Of a DNA stretch of 11,610 nt, positions 1 to 6,598 are shown in pieces; position 1 is the stretch's first letter, and every line of letters begins with the position of its first letter. The translations under genes and the position numbers were made by a program. The notes beneath the pieces are model-generated. The model did no database searches. It was not told the DNA's origin and saw only the letters and a program-made list of their open reading frames with translations. The stretch is from Rhodocyclaceae bacterium (GTDB lineage: Bacteria; Pseudomonadota; Gammaproteobacteria; Burkholderiales; Rhodocyclaceae), in assembly GCA_030682595.1 (NCBI GenBank), contig JAUXNZ010000232.1, forward strand, positions 1 through 11,610. Reading direction: 5' to 3'.

Positions 1-44
1 TTGCCGACGTTGGGCAGGCCGACGATGCCGCATTTGAGACTCAT
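1..44 (-). CDS. ychF: YchF/OLA1-family ATPase, N-terminal fragment cut by the window edge
   Basis: Only the first 14 full codons are visible (MSLKCGIVGLPNVG), which match the conserved start of YchF, an Obg-related P-loop protein that binds ribosomes and prefers ATP. The stretch GIVGLPNVG is the beginning of its G1/P-loop. The ATG (44-42) overlaps the TGA stop of pth (43-41) as ATGA, so ychF is probably translationally coupled to pth. pth-ychF order is usual in proteobacteria. The rest of the gene lies to the left of the window. Confidence 0.85.
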   Translation of the reverse strand, partial: MSLKCGIVGLPNVG

Positions 45-658
45 GGGAGTTCCTTGTTCGATTCGGATTTTGGCGGCGTTGGCCGCGCATTGATTTTCTG
101 GGTCGCGGCGTTGAAGTCACTTCTGGCAAGCAGCGGCCAGGCCAACAGTGCGCGATCGATGGCGGCGTCGATTTCGCCGGCTTCTTCCTTGCGCGGCGGC
201 TTCAGCACGTAATTCACCACCTCGTTCCGGTCACCCGGATGGCCGATGCCGATGCGCAGCCGCCAAAAATCCTGCGTGCCCAGGTGGGCGCAATTGTCCT
301 TCAGCCCGTTGTGGCCGCCGAGGCCGCCGCCGAACTTGAGGCGCAACTGGCCGGGCGGGATATCGAGTTCGTCATGCACCACCAGCATCTCGGCGGGCTG
401 GATGCGGAAAAAACTGGCCAGCGCCTGCACCGACTGGCCGGAGCGGTTCATGAAGGTCTGCGGCATGAGCAGCCAGACCCCGCCGGGTACGCCACCGAGG
501 CGTGCCTACGCCACCCAGCCGTGATAACGGGATTCGTGCGCGAAGGAAACATCCAGTTCGCGCGCCAGCCGCTCACAAAACCAAAACCCGGCGTTGTGCC
601 GGGTTTTGGAGTAGTCGGACCCGGGATTACCGAGCCCGACAACGAGCTTGAGGGGCAC
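41..658 (-). pseudogene. pth: Peptidyl-tRNA hydrolase, interrupted by an in-frame TAG at codon 51
   Basis: Pth releases peptides from peptidyl-tRNA that has dropped off the ribosome. The full frame, read from GTG at 658 just after the rplY stop, gives 205 codons, the usual family length. Codons 1-50 contain the GLGNPG start motif and TRHNAGF with the catalytic His (codon 21). Codon 51 (508-506) is TAG. After it the same frame continues with ARLGG, WLLMPQTFMNRSG, VVHDELDIPPG (catalytic Asp) and GGHNGLKDN. The frame is unchanged across the stop, so this is a point change, not a frameshift. An ATG at 466 could start a 141-residue C-terminal piece, but that lacks the conserved Asn and catalytic His and has no clear ribosome binding site before it. 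Pth is normally essential, so sequencing error, stop readthrough, or a second copy elsewhere are all possible. Family identity is certain; true pseudogene status is not. Confidence 0.8.
581..609 (-). other. Perfect 12-bp hairpin with a T tract inside pth
   Basis: Positions 581-592 and 598-609 are perfect inverted repeats around a 5-base loop. On the minus (coding) strand the stem is followed at once by TTTTGT (580-575), the layout of an intrinsic terminator. It covers pth codons 17-26, which include the conserved TRHNAG motif, so part of the symmetry is forced by the protein. It may be a chance structure or a weak attenuator inside the gene. Confidence 0.45.
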
Positions 659-671
659 AAAAATTTCCCGC

Positions 672-1358
672 TTACCGCTTGTCGCCCTTCTTCTCGGTCT
701 TCCGCTCGGCCACGGCGGCCGGTTTCTTCACCGCGGCGGCCGGGACGGCTTCGGCAGAGGCTTCGGCCAGGGGCTCTTCAGCGGCAGCGCCGGCGCCACG
801 CACCACGACACCGGCCACGACGGGGTCGCCCTCGCCATGGAACACCGCGGTCACGCCAGCCGGCAGCTTGAGCTGGGAAAGATGGATCGATTCGCCGGCC
901 TGCAGATCCTTGAGGTCGACCTCGATGAACGCGGGCAGATCCTTGGGCAGGCAGCTCACGTCGACTTCGGCCATGCCATGATGGGCCATGCCGCCACCGG
1001 TCTTGACGCCCGGACTGATCTCGGCGTTGACGAAGTGCAGCGGCACTTTCTGGTGGATTTCGTGGGTGGCGTCGATGCGCTGGAAGTCGACATGCTTGAT
1101 CTGCAGCTTGTAGGCGTGCATCTGCACATCGCGCAGCAGGCACATTGCCACGGCGCCGTCGATGTTCATGTTGATGACGGAAGCGTGAAAGGCTTCCTTG
1201 CGCAGCGCCTGGTAGATGACGTTGTGCTCGAACTCGATCATCTGCGGGGCGATCGGGCCACCGTAAAGAATGCCGGGGACCCGGCCGGCGCGACGCAGGC
1301 GGCGGCTCGCACTCGATCCCTGCAGTTCGCGTTTGTAGGCGTTGATTTCAAATTGCAT
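672..1358 (-). CDS. rplY: 50S ribosomal protein L25/general stress protein Ctc
   Basis: L25 of the long, two-domain Ctc type (228 residues) binds 5S rRNA in the large ribosomal subunit. The N-terminal 5S-binding domain shows SRRLRRAGRVPGILYGG (about residues 18-34). The C-terminal beta domain follows (PAFIEVDLKDLQAGESIHLSQL). The last 40 residues form an Ala/Glu/Lys-rich tail ending in a basic stretch, common in betaproteobacterial L25. The start ATG at 1358 is preceded by GGAG at good spacing. The 62 bp between prs and rplY hold no convincing terminator, so cotranscription with prs is likely. The pth GTG lies 13 bp past its TAA stop. Confidence 0.95.
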   Translation of the reverse strand: MQFEINAYKRELQGSSASRRLRRAGRVPGILYGGPIAPQMIEFEHNVIYQALRKEAFHASVINMNIDGAVAMCLLRDVQMHAYKLQIKHVDFQRIDATHEIHQKVPLHFVNAEISPGVKTGGGMAHHGMAEVDVSCLPKDLPAFIEVDLKDLQAGESIHLSQLKLPAGVTAVFHGEGDPVVAGVVVRGAGAAAEEPLAEASAEAVPAAAVKKPAAVAERKTEKKGDKR

Positions 1359-1420
1359 GATTTACTCCAGAAAATGCCCGGTCCGCGACCAGATCGGGCG
1401 GTTATAAAACTGTGGCAGGC

Positions 1421-2371
1421 TTATTCCATGAAGAGTGACGATACCGACTCTTCGTTGCTGATGCGGATGATGGTTTCGGCCAGCAAACCGGCGATCGACA
1501 CCACGCGGATGCGGTCGCAGCTCAGGGCCTCCGGGGAGAGCGGAATGGTGTCGGTGATGACCACTTCGTCGAGGTCGGAGGCGGCAATCCGCGGAATGGC
1601 GCCGCCCGACAATACCGGGTGAGTACAGTAGGCCATGACGCGCTTCGCGCCATGCTCCTTGAGCGCGCGGGCCGCCTTGCACAACGTGCCGGCGGTATCG
1701 ACGATGTCGTCCATGATGACGCAACTGCGGCCTTCGACATCACCGATGATGTGCATCACCTCGGAAACATTGGCGCGCGGCCGACGCTTGTCGATGATCG
1801 CCAGATCGGTTTCGAGACGTTTCGCGGCGGCGCGGGCGCGCAGCACGCCACCGACGTCGGGCGAAACAACCAGCAGATCTTCGTGGCGCTGCTTCCAGAT
1901 GTCGCCCAGCAGAATCGGTGTGGCGTAGATGTTATCGACCGGGATATCGAAGAAACCCTGGATCTGGTCGGCGTGCAGATCGACGGTCAAGAGGCGCTGC
2001 ACGCCAGCGGCCTGCAGCATGTTGGCCACCACTTTCGCCGCAATCGGCACGCGTGCGGAGCGCGGCCGGCGGTCCTGGCGGGCATAGCCGAAATAGGGCA
2101 CGGCAGCGGTGATGCGTCCGGCCGAGGCGCGCTTCAGCGCGTCGGCGAGGATGATCAGCTCCATCAGATTATCGTTGGCCGGCGCACAGGTGGGCTGCAG
2201 GATGAAAACATCCTTGCCGCGCACGTTTTCCAGAATCTCGACATTGCTTTCGCCGTCGGAAAACCGCCCCACGGTGCAGCGTCCGATCGAGATGCTCAGG
2301 CGCTTGGCAACATCCGCCGCCAACTTGGGGTTGGCGTTGCCGGTAAAGACCATCAGACTGTCGTAGGCCAT
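1421..2371 (-). CDS. prs: Ribose-phosphate pyrophosphokinase (PRPP synthase)
   Basis: Makes 5-phosphoribosyl-1-pyrophosphate from ribose 5-phosphate and ATP, the shared precursor of purines, pyrimidines, NAD, His and Trp. At 316 residues it matches the bacterial class I enzyme. Visible motifs are GRFSDGESNVEI (35-46), the catalytic-site region YARQDRRPRSARVPI (96-110), the PRPP synthase signature starting DLHADQIQGFFDIP (131), and the PRPP-binding loop VIMDDIVDTAGT (218-229). It is intact. It follows tRNA-Gln and precedes rplY, as is usual in betaproteobacteria. The stop is a genuine TAA, which argues against TAA being read as sense in this organism. Confidence 0.97.
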   Translation of the reverse strand: MAYDSLMVFTGNANPKLAADVAKRLSISIGRCTVGRFSDGESNVEILENVRGKDVFILQPTCAPANDNLMELIILADALKRASAGRITAAVPYFGYARQDRRPRSARVPIAAKVVANMLQAAGVQRLLTVDLHADQIQGFFDIPVDNIYATPILLGDIWKQRHEDLLVVSPDVGGVLRARAAAKRLETDLAIIDKRRPRANVSEVMHIIGDVEGRSCVIMDDIVDTAGTLCKAARALKEHGAKRVMAYCTHPVLSGGAIPRIAASDLDEVVITDTIPLSPEALSCDRIRVVSIAGLLAETIIRISNEESVSSLFME

Positions 2372-2410
2372 GCGCTTGCCTATTTTCTCTGCGTTTATTG
2401 AAAGCGAAGC

Positions 2411-2439
2411 GGGCAGCCACGGATTTCCCGTGACTGCCC
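2411..2439 (-). other. Hairpin between tRNA-Gln and prs
   Basis: GGGCAG (2411-2416) pairs with CTGCCC (2434-2439) and CACGG (2418-2422) with CCGTG (2428-2432), with one C.A mismatch and a 5-base loop. In the direction of transcription it comes 11 bases after the encoded CCA of tRNA-Gln and before prs. No T run follows, so it is more likely an RNA processing or stability structure than a strong terminator. It could cause partial termination between the tRNA and prs. Confidence 0.55.
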
Positions 2440-2449
2440 GGAAGAATTC

Positions 2450-2526
2450 TGGCTGGGGAGGAAGGATTCGAACCTTCGCATGCTGGAATCAAAATCCAGT
2501 GCCTTAACCAGCTTGGCGACTCCCCA
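2450..2526 (-). tRNA. tRNA-Gln (anticodon TTG)
   Basis: Read on the minus strand, the acceptor arm TGGGGAG (2526-2520) pairs with CTCCCCA (2460-2454), followed by G and an encoded CCA (2452-2450). The anticodon stem CTGGA/TCCAG encloses the loop TTTTGAT with anticodon TTG, which reads CAA and CAG. The T-arm carries GGTTCGAATCC. The 77-nt length including CCA and the sequence resemble known tRNA-Gln. It lies between ispE and prs and is probably transcribed with prs from the promoter just upstream. Confidence 0.97.
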
Positions 2527-2567
2527 AAATCGATGCGCAAAAGCGTCAGCGCGCCGAAAGGACGCGA

Positions 2568-2596
2568 ATTTTCCGTGTTTTACGAATTCATGTCAA
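2568..2596 (-). promoter_or_regulatory. Predicted sigma70 promoter for tRNA-Gln and prs
   Basis: On the minus strand a perfect -35 box TTGACA (2596-2591) is followed after exactly 17 bases by GAAAAT (2573-2568), a 4/6 match to the -10 consensus. The next bases, TCGCGTCC, form a GC-rich discriminator of the kind seen at stringently controlled stable RNA promoters. The start would fall near 2561, about 35 bases before the tRNA 5' end. The -35 box overlaps the last codons of ispE. Stringent control is inference. Confidence 0.65.
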
Positions 2597-3484
2597 TGCA
2601 AACAACGGATGCACGCCCAATCCACGCACGACGAGGCCCTGCATGTTGTCTGGCAACAAGGCATGAGCCGCCCTTGCGGCCGCCTCATCGCGGAATTCAA
2701 CAAAGCAGCCGGCGCCCGAGCCGGTCATGCGCGCGTCCCCGCAGCTGCGCAAGCGGTCGAGGTGGTATGCCACCTCGGGATAGAGCGCGCAGGCCACGGG
2801 TTCCAGATCGTTATGGCCGACGCCGGACCGCCAGTCGGCCGGTTTCATGGCCGGAGTATCGCGTTTGAGGCCAGACGAACGGAAAATCTCCGCCGTCGGC
2901 ACCGCCACGGCCGGCAGGGTCAGCAGATACCAGGCTTCGGGAACCGCGACAGCGGTGAACTGCTCGCCGATGCCCGCGGCGAAGCAGTTGCGGCCATGGA
3001 TGAAAATCGGCACGTCGGCGCCCAGCGTCAGGCCGATGGCTTGCAGGCGCTCTTTCGACAGCCCGCAGCCCCACAGATGATTGAGTGCAATCAGGGTGGT
3101 CGCGGCATCCGAGCTGCCGCCGCCCAGGCCGCCGCCCATGGGGATGTGTTTTTCGAGGTGAATTGTCACGCCGGACGCCGCGCATTTCGCCGTCCCCATG
3201 TTGGCGGCGGATCCGGCTGGCGCCGTCCCGCCAGCGCCGACTTTTAAAGCTTGCGCCGCGCGCACCACCAGGTCTTGTTCCGGCGGCACGCCCGGCGTCG
3301 GCGTGGCCAACACGATACGGCCATCGCTGCGCGCCTCGAAGCGCAACGTGTCGGCCAGATCGATGAAGCGGAACACCGTCTGCAGCAGGTGGTAACCATC
3401 GGCGCGCCGGCCGACGACATGCAGGAAGAGGTTGAGCTTCGCCGGCGCAGGCCACTGTTGTTGCCCCCACTCTCCCGGGATCAT
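2588..3484 (-). CDS. ispE: 4-diphosphocytidyl-2-C-methyl-D-erythritol kinase
   Basis: GHMP-family kinase of the MEP (non-mevalonate) isoprenoid pathway; it phosphorylates the 2-hydroxyl of CDP-methylerythritol with ATP. With the start at 3484 it has 298 residues. Motifs are PAPAKLNLFLHV (12-23, catalytic Lys), the ATP-binding glycine loop GGGLGGGSSDAA (117-128), LGADVPIFIHG with the catalytic Asp (about 157), and MTGSGAGCF near the C terminus. I chose 3484 because its ATG overlaps the lolB TGA (ATGA) and GGAAG lies just upstream. An in-frame ATG at 3499 would add five residues. Odd: residues 81-105, between RAAQAL and GVTIHLEKHIPMGGG, are Ala/Gly-rich and about 15 residues longer than I expect, and they contain a 25-bp sequence also found in the two M16 genes. 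Confidence 0.95.
   Translation of the reverse strand: MIPGEWGQQQWPAPAKLNLFLHVVGRRADGYHLLQTVFRFIDLADTLRFEARSDGRIVLATPTPGVPPEQDLVVRAAQALKVGAGGTAPAGSAANMGTAKCAASGVTIHLEKHIPMGGGLGGGSSDAATTLIALNHLWGCGLSKERLQAIGLTLGADVPIFIHGRNCFAAGIGEQFTAVAVPEAWYLLTLPAVAVPTAEIFRSSGLKRDTPAMKPADWRSGVGHNDLEPVACALYPEVAYHLDRLRSCGDARMTGSGAGCFVEFRDEAAARAAHALLPDNMQGLVVRGLGVHPLFALT
3221..3245 (+). repeat. 25-bp dispersed repeat, copy 1 (inside ispE, antisense)
   Basis: The plus-strand sequence, beginning CGCCGTCCCG and ending GCGCCGACTTTT, matches 10716-10692 (reverse strand) at 24 of 25 bases and 8899-8875 at 23 of 25. Here it is antisense to the gene and encodes part of the Ala/Gly-rich segment of IspE. A match of this length between unrelated genes in 11.6 kb is very unlikely by chance, even at high GC. 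Confidence 0.6.
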
Positions 3485-3990
3485 CTGACTTCCAGCCATT
3501 CGTCGATCTTCAGCCGCACGAAAATGTCATCGCGTTCGAGTTCGATCACGGTGGGCAGCGCATCGGCCGCGGCGCTTTCATGCTCGACAATCGTCACGCG
3601 CCAGCCTTCGGTCTCGGCGATATCGCCGAGCAGCCAGCGCGCGGAAGTGCCGAGCGGCAGAGGAAAGCCGAAGACCTGTTGCGACAGCGTGCTCCAGTCA
3701 CCGGCCGCGAAGCGGCGCTGGTCGGCGAGGACCAACCGGGCCCCCGTGGCATCGCGGGTCAATTCCGCAACGCCCTGACCAAACGGTGTGGTCAACAGAA
3801 CCGCGTCGCGCCCGGTCTCGTGGTGCCAATCGACCTTGGCATTATGGCGAACGTCGCCATGGCGCACGGCAATCCGGCCGACGAAGGCAAACTGCGCGAT
3901 CTCGCCGGCGGGCGGACGCGCAGGAGATTCAGGGGTGGTTGCGCAACCGGACAACACCGCCAACGCGAAAATTAAAATTGCCCGTATCAA
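3481..3990 (-). CDS. lolB: Outer-membrane lipoprotein receptor LolB
   Basis: LolB takes lipoproteins from the periplasmic carrier LolA and inserts them into the outer membrane. The 169-residue product starts with a lipoprotein signal MIRAILIFALAVLSGC; LSGC is the lipobox and Cys16 the lipidation site. Downstream motifs typical of the family include AQFAFVGRIAVRHG, LLTTPFGQGVAEL, and PLGTSARWLLGD. The start is TTG (3990-3988), which overlaps the TGA of the TPR gene as TTGA. The stop overlaps the ispE start. Both overlaps point to one TPR-lolB-ispE transcript. lolB-ispE-prs order is widespread in beta- and gammaproteobacteria. Confidence 0.9.
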   Translation of the reverse strand: MIRAILIFALAVLSGCATTPESPARPPAGEIAQFAFVGRIAVRHGDVRHNAKVDWHHETGRDAVLLTTPFGQGVAELTRDATGARLVLADQRRFAAGDWSTLSQQVFGFPLPLGTSARWLLGDIAETEGWRVTIVEHESAAADALPTVIELERDDIFVRLKIDEWLEVR

Positions 3991-5036
3991 GGTGCGAGGC
4001 GTTTGATGGTTTCTGTCAGTGTCTCGTTGGCCGGGTGCGCGCGCCGGGCCGCGTCCCAGGTCTGGCGCGCTTCGTCATGGTGGCCGAGCGACCACAGGAC
4101 CTCGCCCAGATGCGCCGCAATCTCCGGGTCGGCGCGCATGCCGTAGGCGGCGCCGAGGACTTCCAGTGCCGCCCGGGCGTCACCCATGCGGAACAGTGCC
4201 CAGCCCTTGCTGTCAAGGATGAGCGGGTCGTTGGGCGCCAGTTGCAGCGCCCGCTCAATCAGCGCGAGCGCTTCGGGCAGGCGGATGTTGCGATCGGCTA
4301 AGGTATAGCCGAGCGCGTTGTAGGCGTGGGCATGATCGGGCTTGAGCTCGATCAGGCGCCGCAGATGGCGTTCGAGCTCGTCGCTGCGGTTCAGCTTTTC
4401 GGCAACCATGGCGATTTCATACAACAGCTCGGGCTGGTCGGGCTGTTGCTCCAGACCGCGCGCCAGCACGGCGTGGGCATCGGCAATCTGGCCGGCTTCG
4501 CGCAGCAGCTGCGCCTCGCCGATCAGGAGTTGCGCGCGCTCTTGCGGATTGGCGGCCTCGCTGCTTGCCAGGAGACGGCGCGCCTCTTCCAGATTGCCCC
4601 GCTTGACCAGCAGACTCGCGGCTTGCAGCCGGGCGGACAGATAGTGTTCGCCGCGACCGACCTTGCCGTACCACTGCAGGGCTTCGTCAGGACGCTTGCT
4701 CTCCGCGGCGATCTGGCCGAGATAGAAGTGCGCCTTGTCCGCTTCAACGTGGCCGATTTCGGCCAGCTTGCGCAAATGGATTTCCGCCTCCGCCTTGTCG
4801 TCGAGTTGCAGCGACAGCACGGCAACGGCAAACAGGACATCGCCGCTCCTGGCCGGATCGCTCTCGCTTTGTTGCAGCAAAATGCCGAACTGGCGGCGCC
4901 CCTCGACGTAGCGCTTGTCGCCCACCAGGGCGCGCGCGTAGGTCAGCCGCGCATTGCGCGCCTCGGGATGGGCGGCGATGAATTCTTCGAGCACCGCAAA
5001 CGCCGCGCCTTTTTCACTCAACTGGGCCAGCAGCAA
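3987..5036 (-). CDS. Tetratricopeptide-repeat protein, C-terminal part after an in-frame TAA
   Basis: This is the downstream two thirds of a TPR protein whose upstream third is at 5046-5687 in the same frame. It holds several TPR helix pairs, for example AEIHLRKLAEIGHVEADKAH, a canonical unit around ALGYTLADRN and EALALIERALQLAPNDP, and a final one at SLGHHDEARQTW. The only barrier to the upstream part is TAA at 5048-5046. Three codons later a TTG at 5036 could allow restart, giving 349 residues without a signal peptide. Its stop overlaps the lolB start. TPR proteins at this locus in betaproteobacteria are predicted periplasmic scaffold-type proteins of unknown role. Whether this part is made as a separate protein cannot be told from sequence. 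Confidence 0.75.
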   Translation of the reverse strand: MLLAQLSEKGAAFAVLEEFIAAHPEARNARLTYARALVGDKRYVEGRRQFGILLQQSESDPARSGDVLFAVAVLSLQLDDKAEAEIHLRKLAEIGHVEADKAHFYLGQIAAESKRPDEALQWYGKVGRGEHYLSARLQAASLLVKRGNLEEARRLLASSEAANPQERAQLLIGEAQLLREAGQIADAHAVLARGLEQQPDQPELLYEIAMVAEKLNRSDELERHLRRLIELKPDHAHAYNALGYTLADRNIRLPEALALIERALQLAPNDPLILDSKGWALFRMGDARAALEVLGAAYGMRADPEIAAHLGEVLWSLGHHDEARQTWDAARRAHPANETLTETIKRLAP

Positions 5037-5045
5037 GGCGGCGGC

Positions 5046-5687
5046 TTACCAGTCGGGTTTGAGTTTCCTCGCTTGCCGGGCGGCGTCTCGCGCCGCATCC
5101 GGATCGCGCGCATCGAAAGCCGCCACGGCGCGCACGTAATGCGCCTCGGGCAGTTGCAGGTAAGGGGCGGTCAGCGCCTCGATCAGTTCGCGCACCGCCT
5201 GCTTGTCCTCGGCGCGGGCGAACAGGCTGTTGAGGCGCAGCAAACCGGTGCCGATCTGCTGCGGCGCGAGGGCCAGCAGCGCCGCCGTCCTTGGCTGGAG
5301 TTCAGCATAGCGTCCCTGCGCCACCAGCACGTTGATCAAGGTCAGGTGGGCCTGCAGCGACGCCGGATCGATATCGAGCATCAGCTCCGCGGCCTGTTGG
5401 GCCAGCTGCGGATGCCGTGCATGCACGGCAATTTCGGTGGCGCGGCGCGCCAGGCGCGGATCGCGCGTCCGGCGGGCCAGATCGAGGTAGAGTTCGGCCG
5501 AGTTGGCGAACTGCCCGCGCTGGCTGGCTATCTCGGCCAGCAGGAACTGGTAAAGCAACCGGGGCGTCAGTTCGACGTCCGGCAAACCCGCAACAGTTAC
5601 GTCCTGTTCGGGCGGCCCATCCTGGGCTTGCAGGCCGGAACCGGACAGCAACGCTACGGCGACGAACAAGGGAAGGATCGGCTTCAT
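5046..5687 (-). CDS. Tetratricopeptide-repeat protein, N-terminal part with signal peptide
   Basis: 213 residues starting with a Sec signal peptide (MKPILPLFVAVALLSGSGLQA, likely cut before QDG; no lipobox Cys). Helical TPR-like repeats follow: ELTPRLLYQFLLAEIASQRG, LARRATEIAVHARHPQLAQQAAEL, and a pair near VLVAQGRYAEL. It ends at ARKLKPDW-stop, and the frame then continues AAALLLAQLSEKG into the next entry. The joined product would be 566 codons, a plausible length for this family. A glutamate codon (GAA) at the stop position would fit the repeat and needs one G-to-T change. The gene opens the minus-strand operon and is divergent from mutM across 79 bp. No clear Shine-Dalgarno site precedes the ATG. 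Confidence 0.75.
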   Translation of the reverse strand: MKPILPLFVAVALLSGSGLQAQDGPPEQDVTVAGLPDVELTPRLLYQFLLAEIASQRGQFANSAELYLDLARRTRDPRLARRATEIAVHARHPQLAQQAAELMLDIDPASLQAHLTLINVLVAQGRYAELQPRTAALLALAPQQIGTGLLRLNSLFARAEDKQAVRELIEALTAPYLQLPEAHYVRAVAAFDARDPDAARDAARQARKLKPDW

Positions 5688-5766
5688 GAGAGCGGGGGTC
5701 GAATGAAAATGCTGTGCGTCTGGAGTGTCTACAATGATGTCATGTTAGCAGCTTCCAATCCAGCCC

Positions 5767-6579
5767 ATGCCTGAACTCCCCGAGGTCGAAGTCACGCGGC
5801 GCGGCATCGCCCAACGGACCGAGGGCTCCAGGCTTGATCGCGCCGTCCTGCGCGCGCCGAGTTTGCGTTATCCGATTCCCCCCGGCCTGGCCAGCAAGCT
5901 CGCCGGCCGCACACTGATCGCGGCAAAACGGCGCGGCAAATATTTGCTGCTCGATCTCGACGGCGGCCATCTGCTGATTCATCTGGGCATGTCGGGCAGC
6001 CTGCGCTTTGTCGCTCCCGGCACACCACCCCAAAAGCACGATCACGCCGATCTCATCTTCGGTGACGCAGTATTGCGGCTCACCGACCCGCGGCGCTTTG
6101 GCGCTCTGCTGTGGCTGACGGGCGATCCGCTGCAACATCCGCTGATCGCCAAGCTGGGCATCGAGCCGCTGACGCGAGAATTCACCGCCAACTGGCTGCA
6201 TGCCGCCCTCGCGGGCCGGACACTGGCGATCAAGCCGGCGCTGATGGATTCTGGTCTGGTGGTCGGCGTCGGCAACATCTATGCGGCGGAAAGCCTGTTC
6301 GACGCCGGCATCGACCCGCGTCGCGCCGCCAGCCGGGTATCTCTGGCACGTCTTGGACGACTGGTGCCGACGCTCAAGAAAACCCTGCAAGCGGCGATTC
6401 GCGCGGGCGGCAGCACGCTGCGGGATTTTTGTGGCACCGATGGCGGCATGGGCGACTTCCAGACCCGCCACAAGGTTTACGCTCGGGCCGGGCTACCCTG
6501 CCTCAATTGCGGCAGCCCGATCAAGGCGATCAGGCAGGGGCAGCGTTCGACTTTCTACTGCCCGCGCTGTCAACGCTGA
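5767..6579 (+). CDS. mutM: Formamidopyrimidine-DNA glycosylase (Fpg/MutM)
   Basis: Base-excision repair enzyme that removes 8-oxoguanine and formamidopyrimidines and nicks the abasic site. It has 270 residues, as expected. The N terminus is MPELPEVE: after Met removal Pro2 is the Schiff-base nucleophile and Glu3 the second catalytic residue. Also visible are Lys58 in RRGKYLL, TDPRRFG (106-112), VVGVGNIYAAE (165-175, DNA-binding Asn), and a C-terminal zinc finger with Cys245, Cys248, Cys265 and Cys268, with the conserved Arg in GQRSTFYC. It is the only gene of the central region on the plus strand. A TACAAT box at 5730-5735 could be its -10, but no matching -35 is evident. It converges with the ferredoxin gene 19 bp downstream. 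Confidence 0.97.
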   Translation: MPELPEVEVTRRGIAQRTEGSRLDRAVLRAPSLRYPIPPGLASKLAGRTLIAAKRRGKYLLLDLDGGHLLIHLGMSGSLRFVAPGTPPQKHDHADLIFGDAVLRLTDPRRFGALLWLTGDPLQHPLIAKLGIEPLTREFTANWLHAALAGRTLAIKPALMDSGLVVGVGNIYAAESLFDAGIDPRRAASRVSLARLGRLVPTLKKTLQAAIRAGGSTLRDFCGTDGGMGDFQTRHKVYARAGLPCLNCGSPIKAIRQGQRSTFYCPRCQR

Positions 6580-6598
6580 TCCAAAAATAAGCCGCCGT

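Noticed and set aside
239..871. Plus-strand open frame of 210 codons over pth and rplY
   Set aside because: Antisense shadow; ends in Arg/Pro-rich low complexity typical of complement translation at high GC.
648..1622. Long plus-strand open frame of 324 codons antisense to rplY and prs
   Set aside because: The opposite strand encodes clear L25 and PRPP synthase. The plus-strand product has no family character.
41..5048. Stop codon reassignment as the reason for the in-frame TAG and TAA
   Set aside because: TAA is the genuine stop of rplY, prs and coaD, so TAA is not sense here. TAG alone could be recoded, but one TAG codon is no basis for that claim.
5688..5766. Operator-like partial palindrome (ATGA/TCAT) between the TPR gene and mutM
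   Set aside because: Only four base pairs per arm; too short to support a regulator site.
4326..5774. Long plus-strand open frame of 482 codons antisense to the TPR gene
   Set aside because: It is a GC-rich shadow frame: the opposite strand has TPR motifs and a signal peptide, while this translation shows no recognisable domain and runs into mutM.
6580..6598. Shared terminator between convergent mutM and the ferredoxin gene
   Set aside because: The 19-bp gap shows no convincing stem with a T run.
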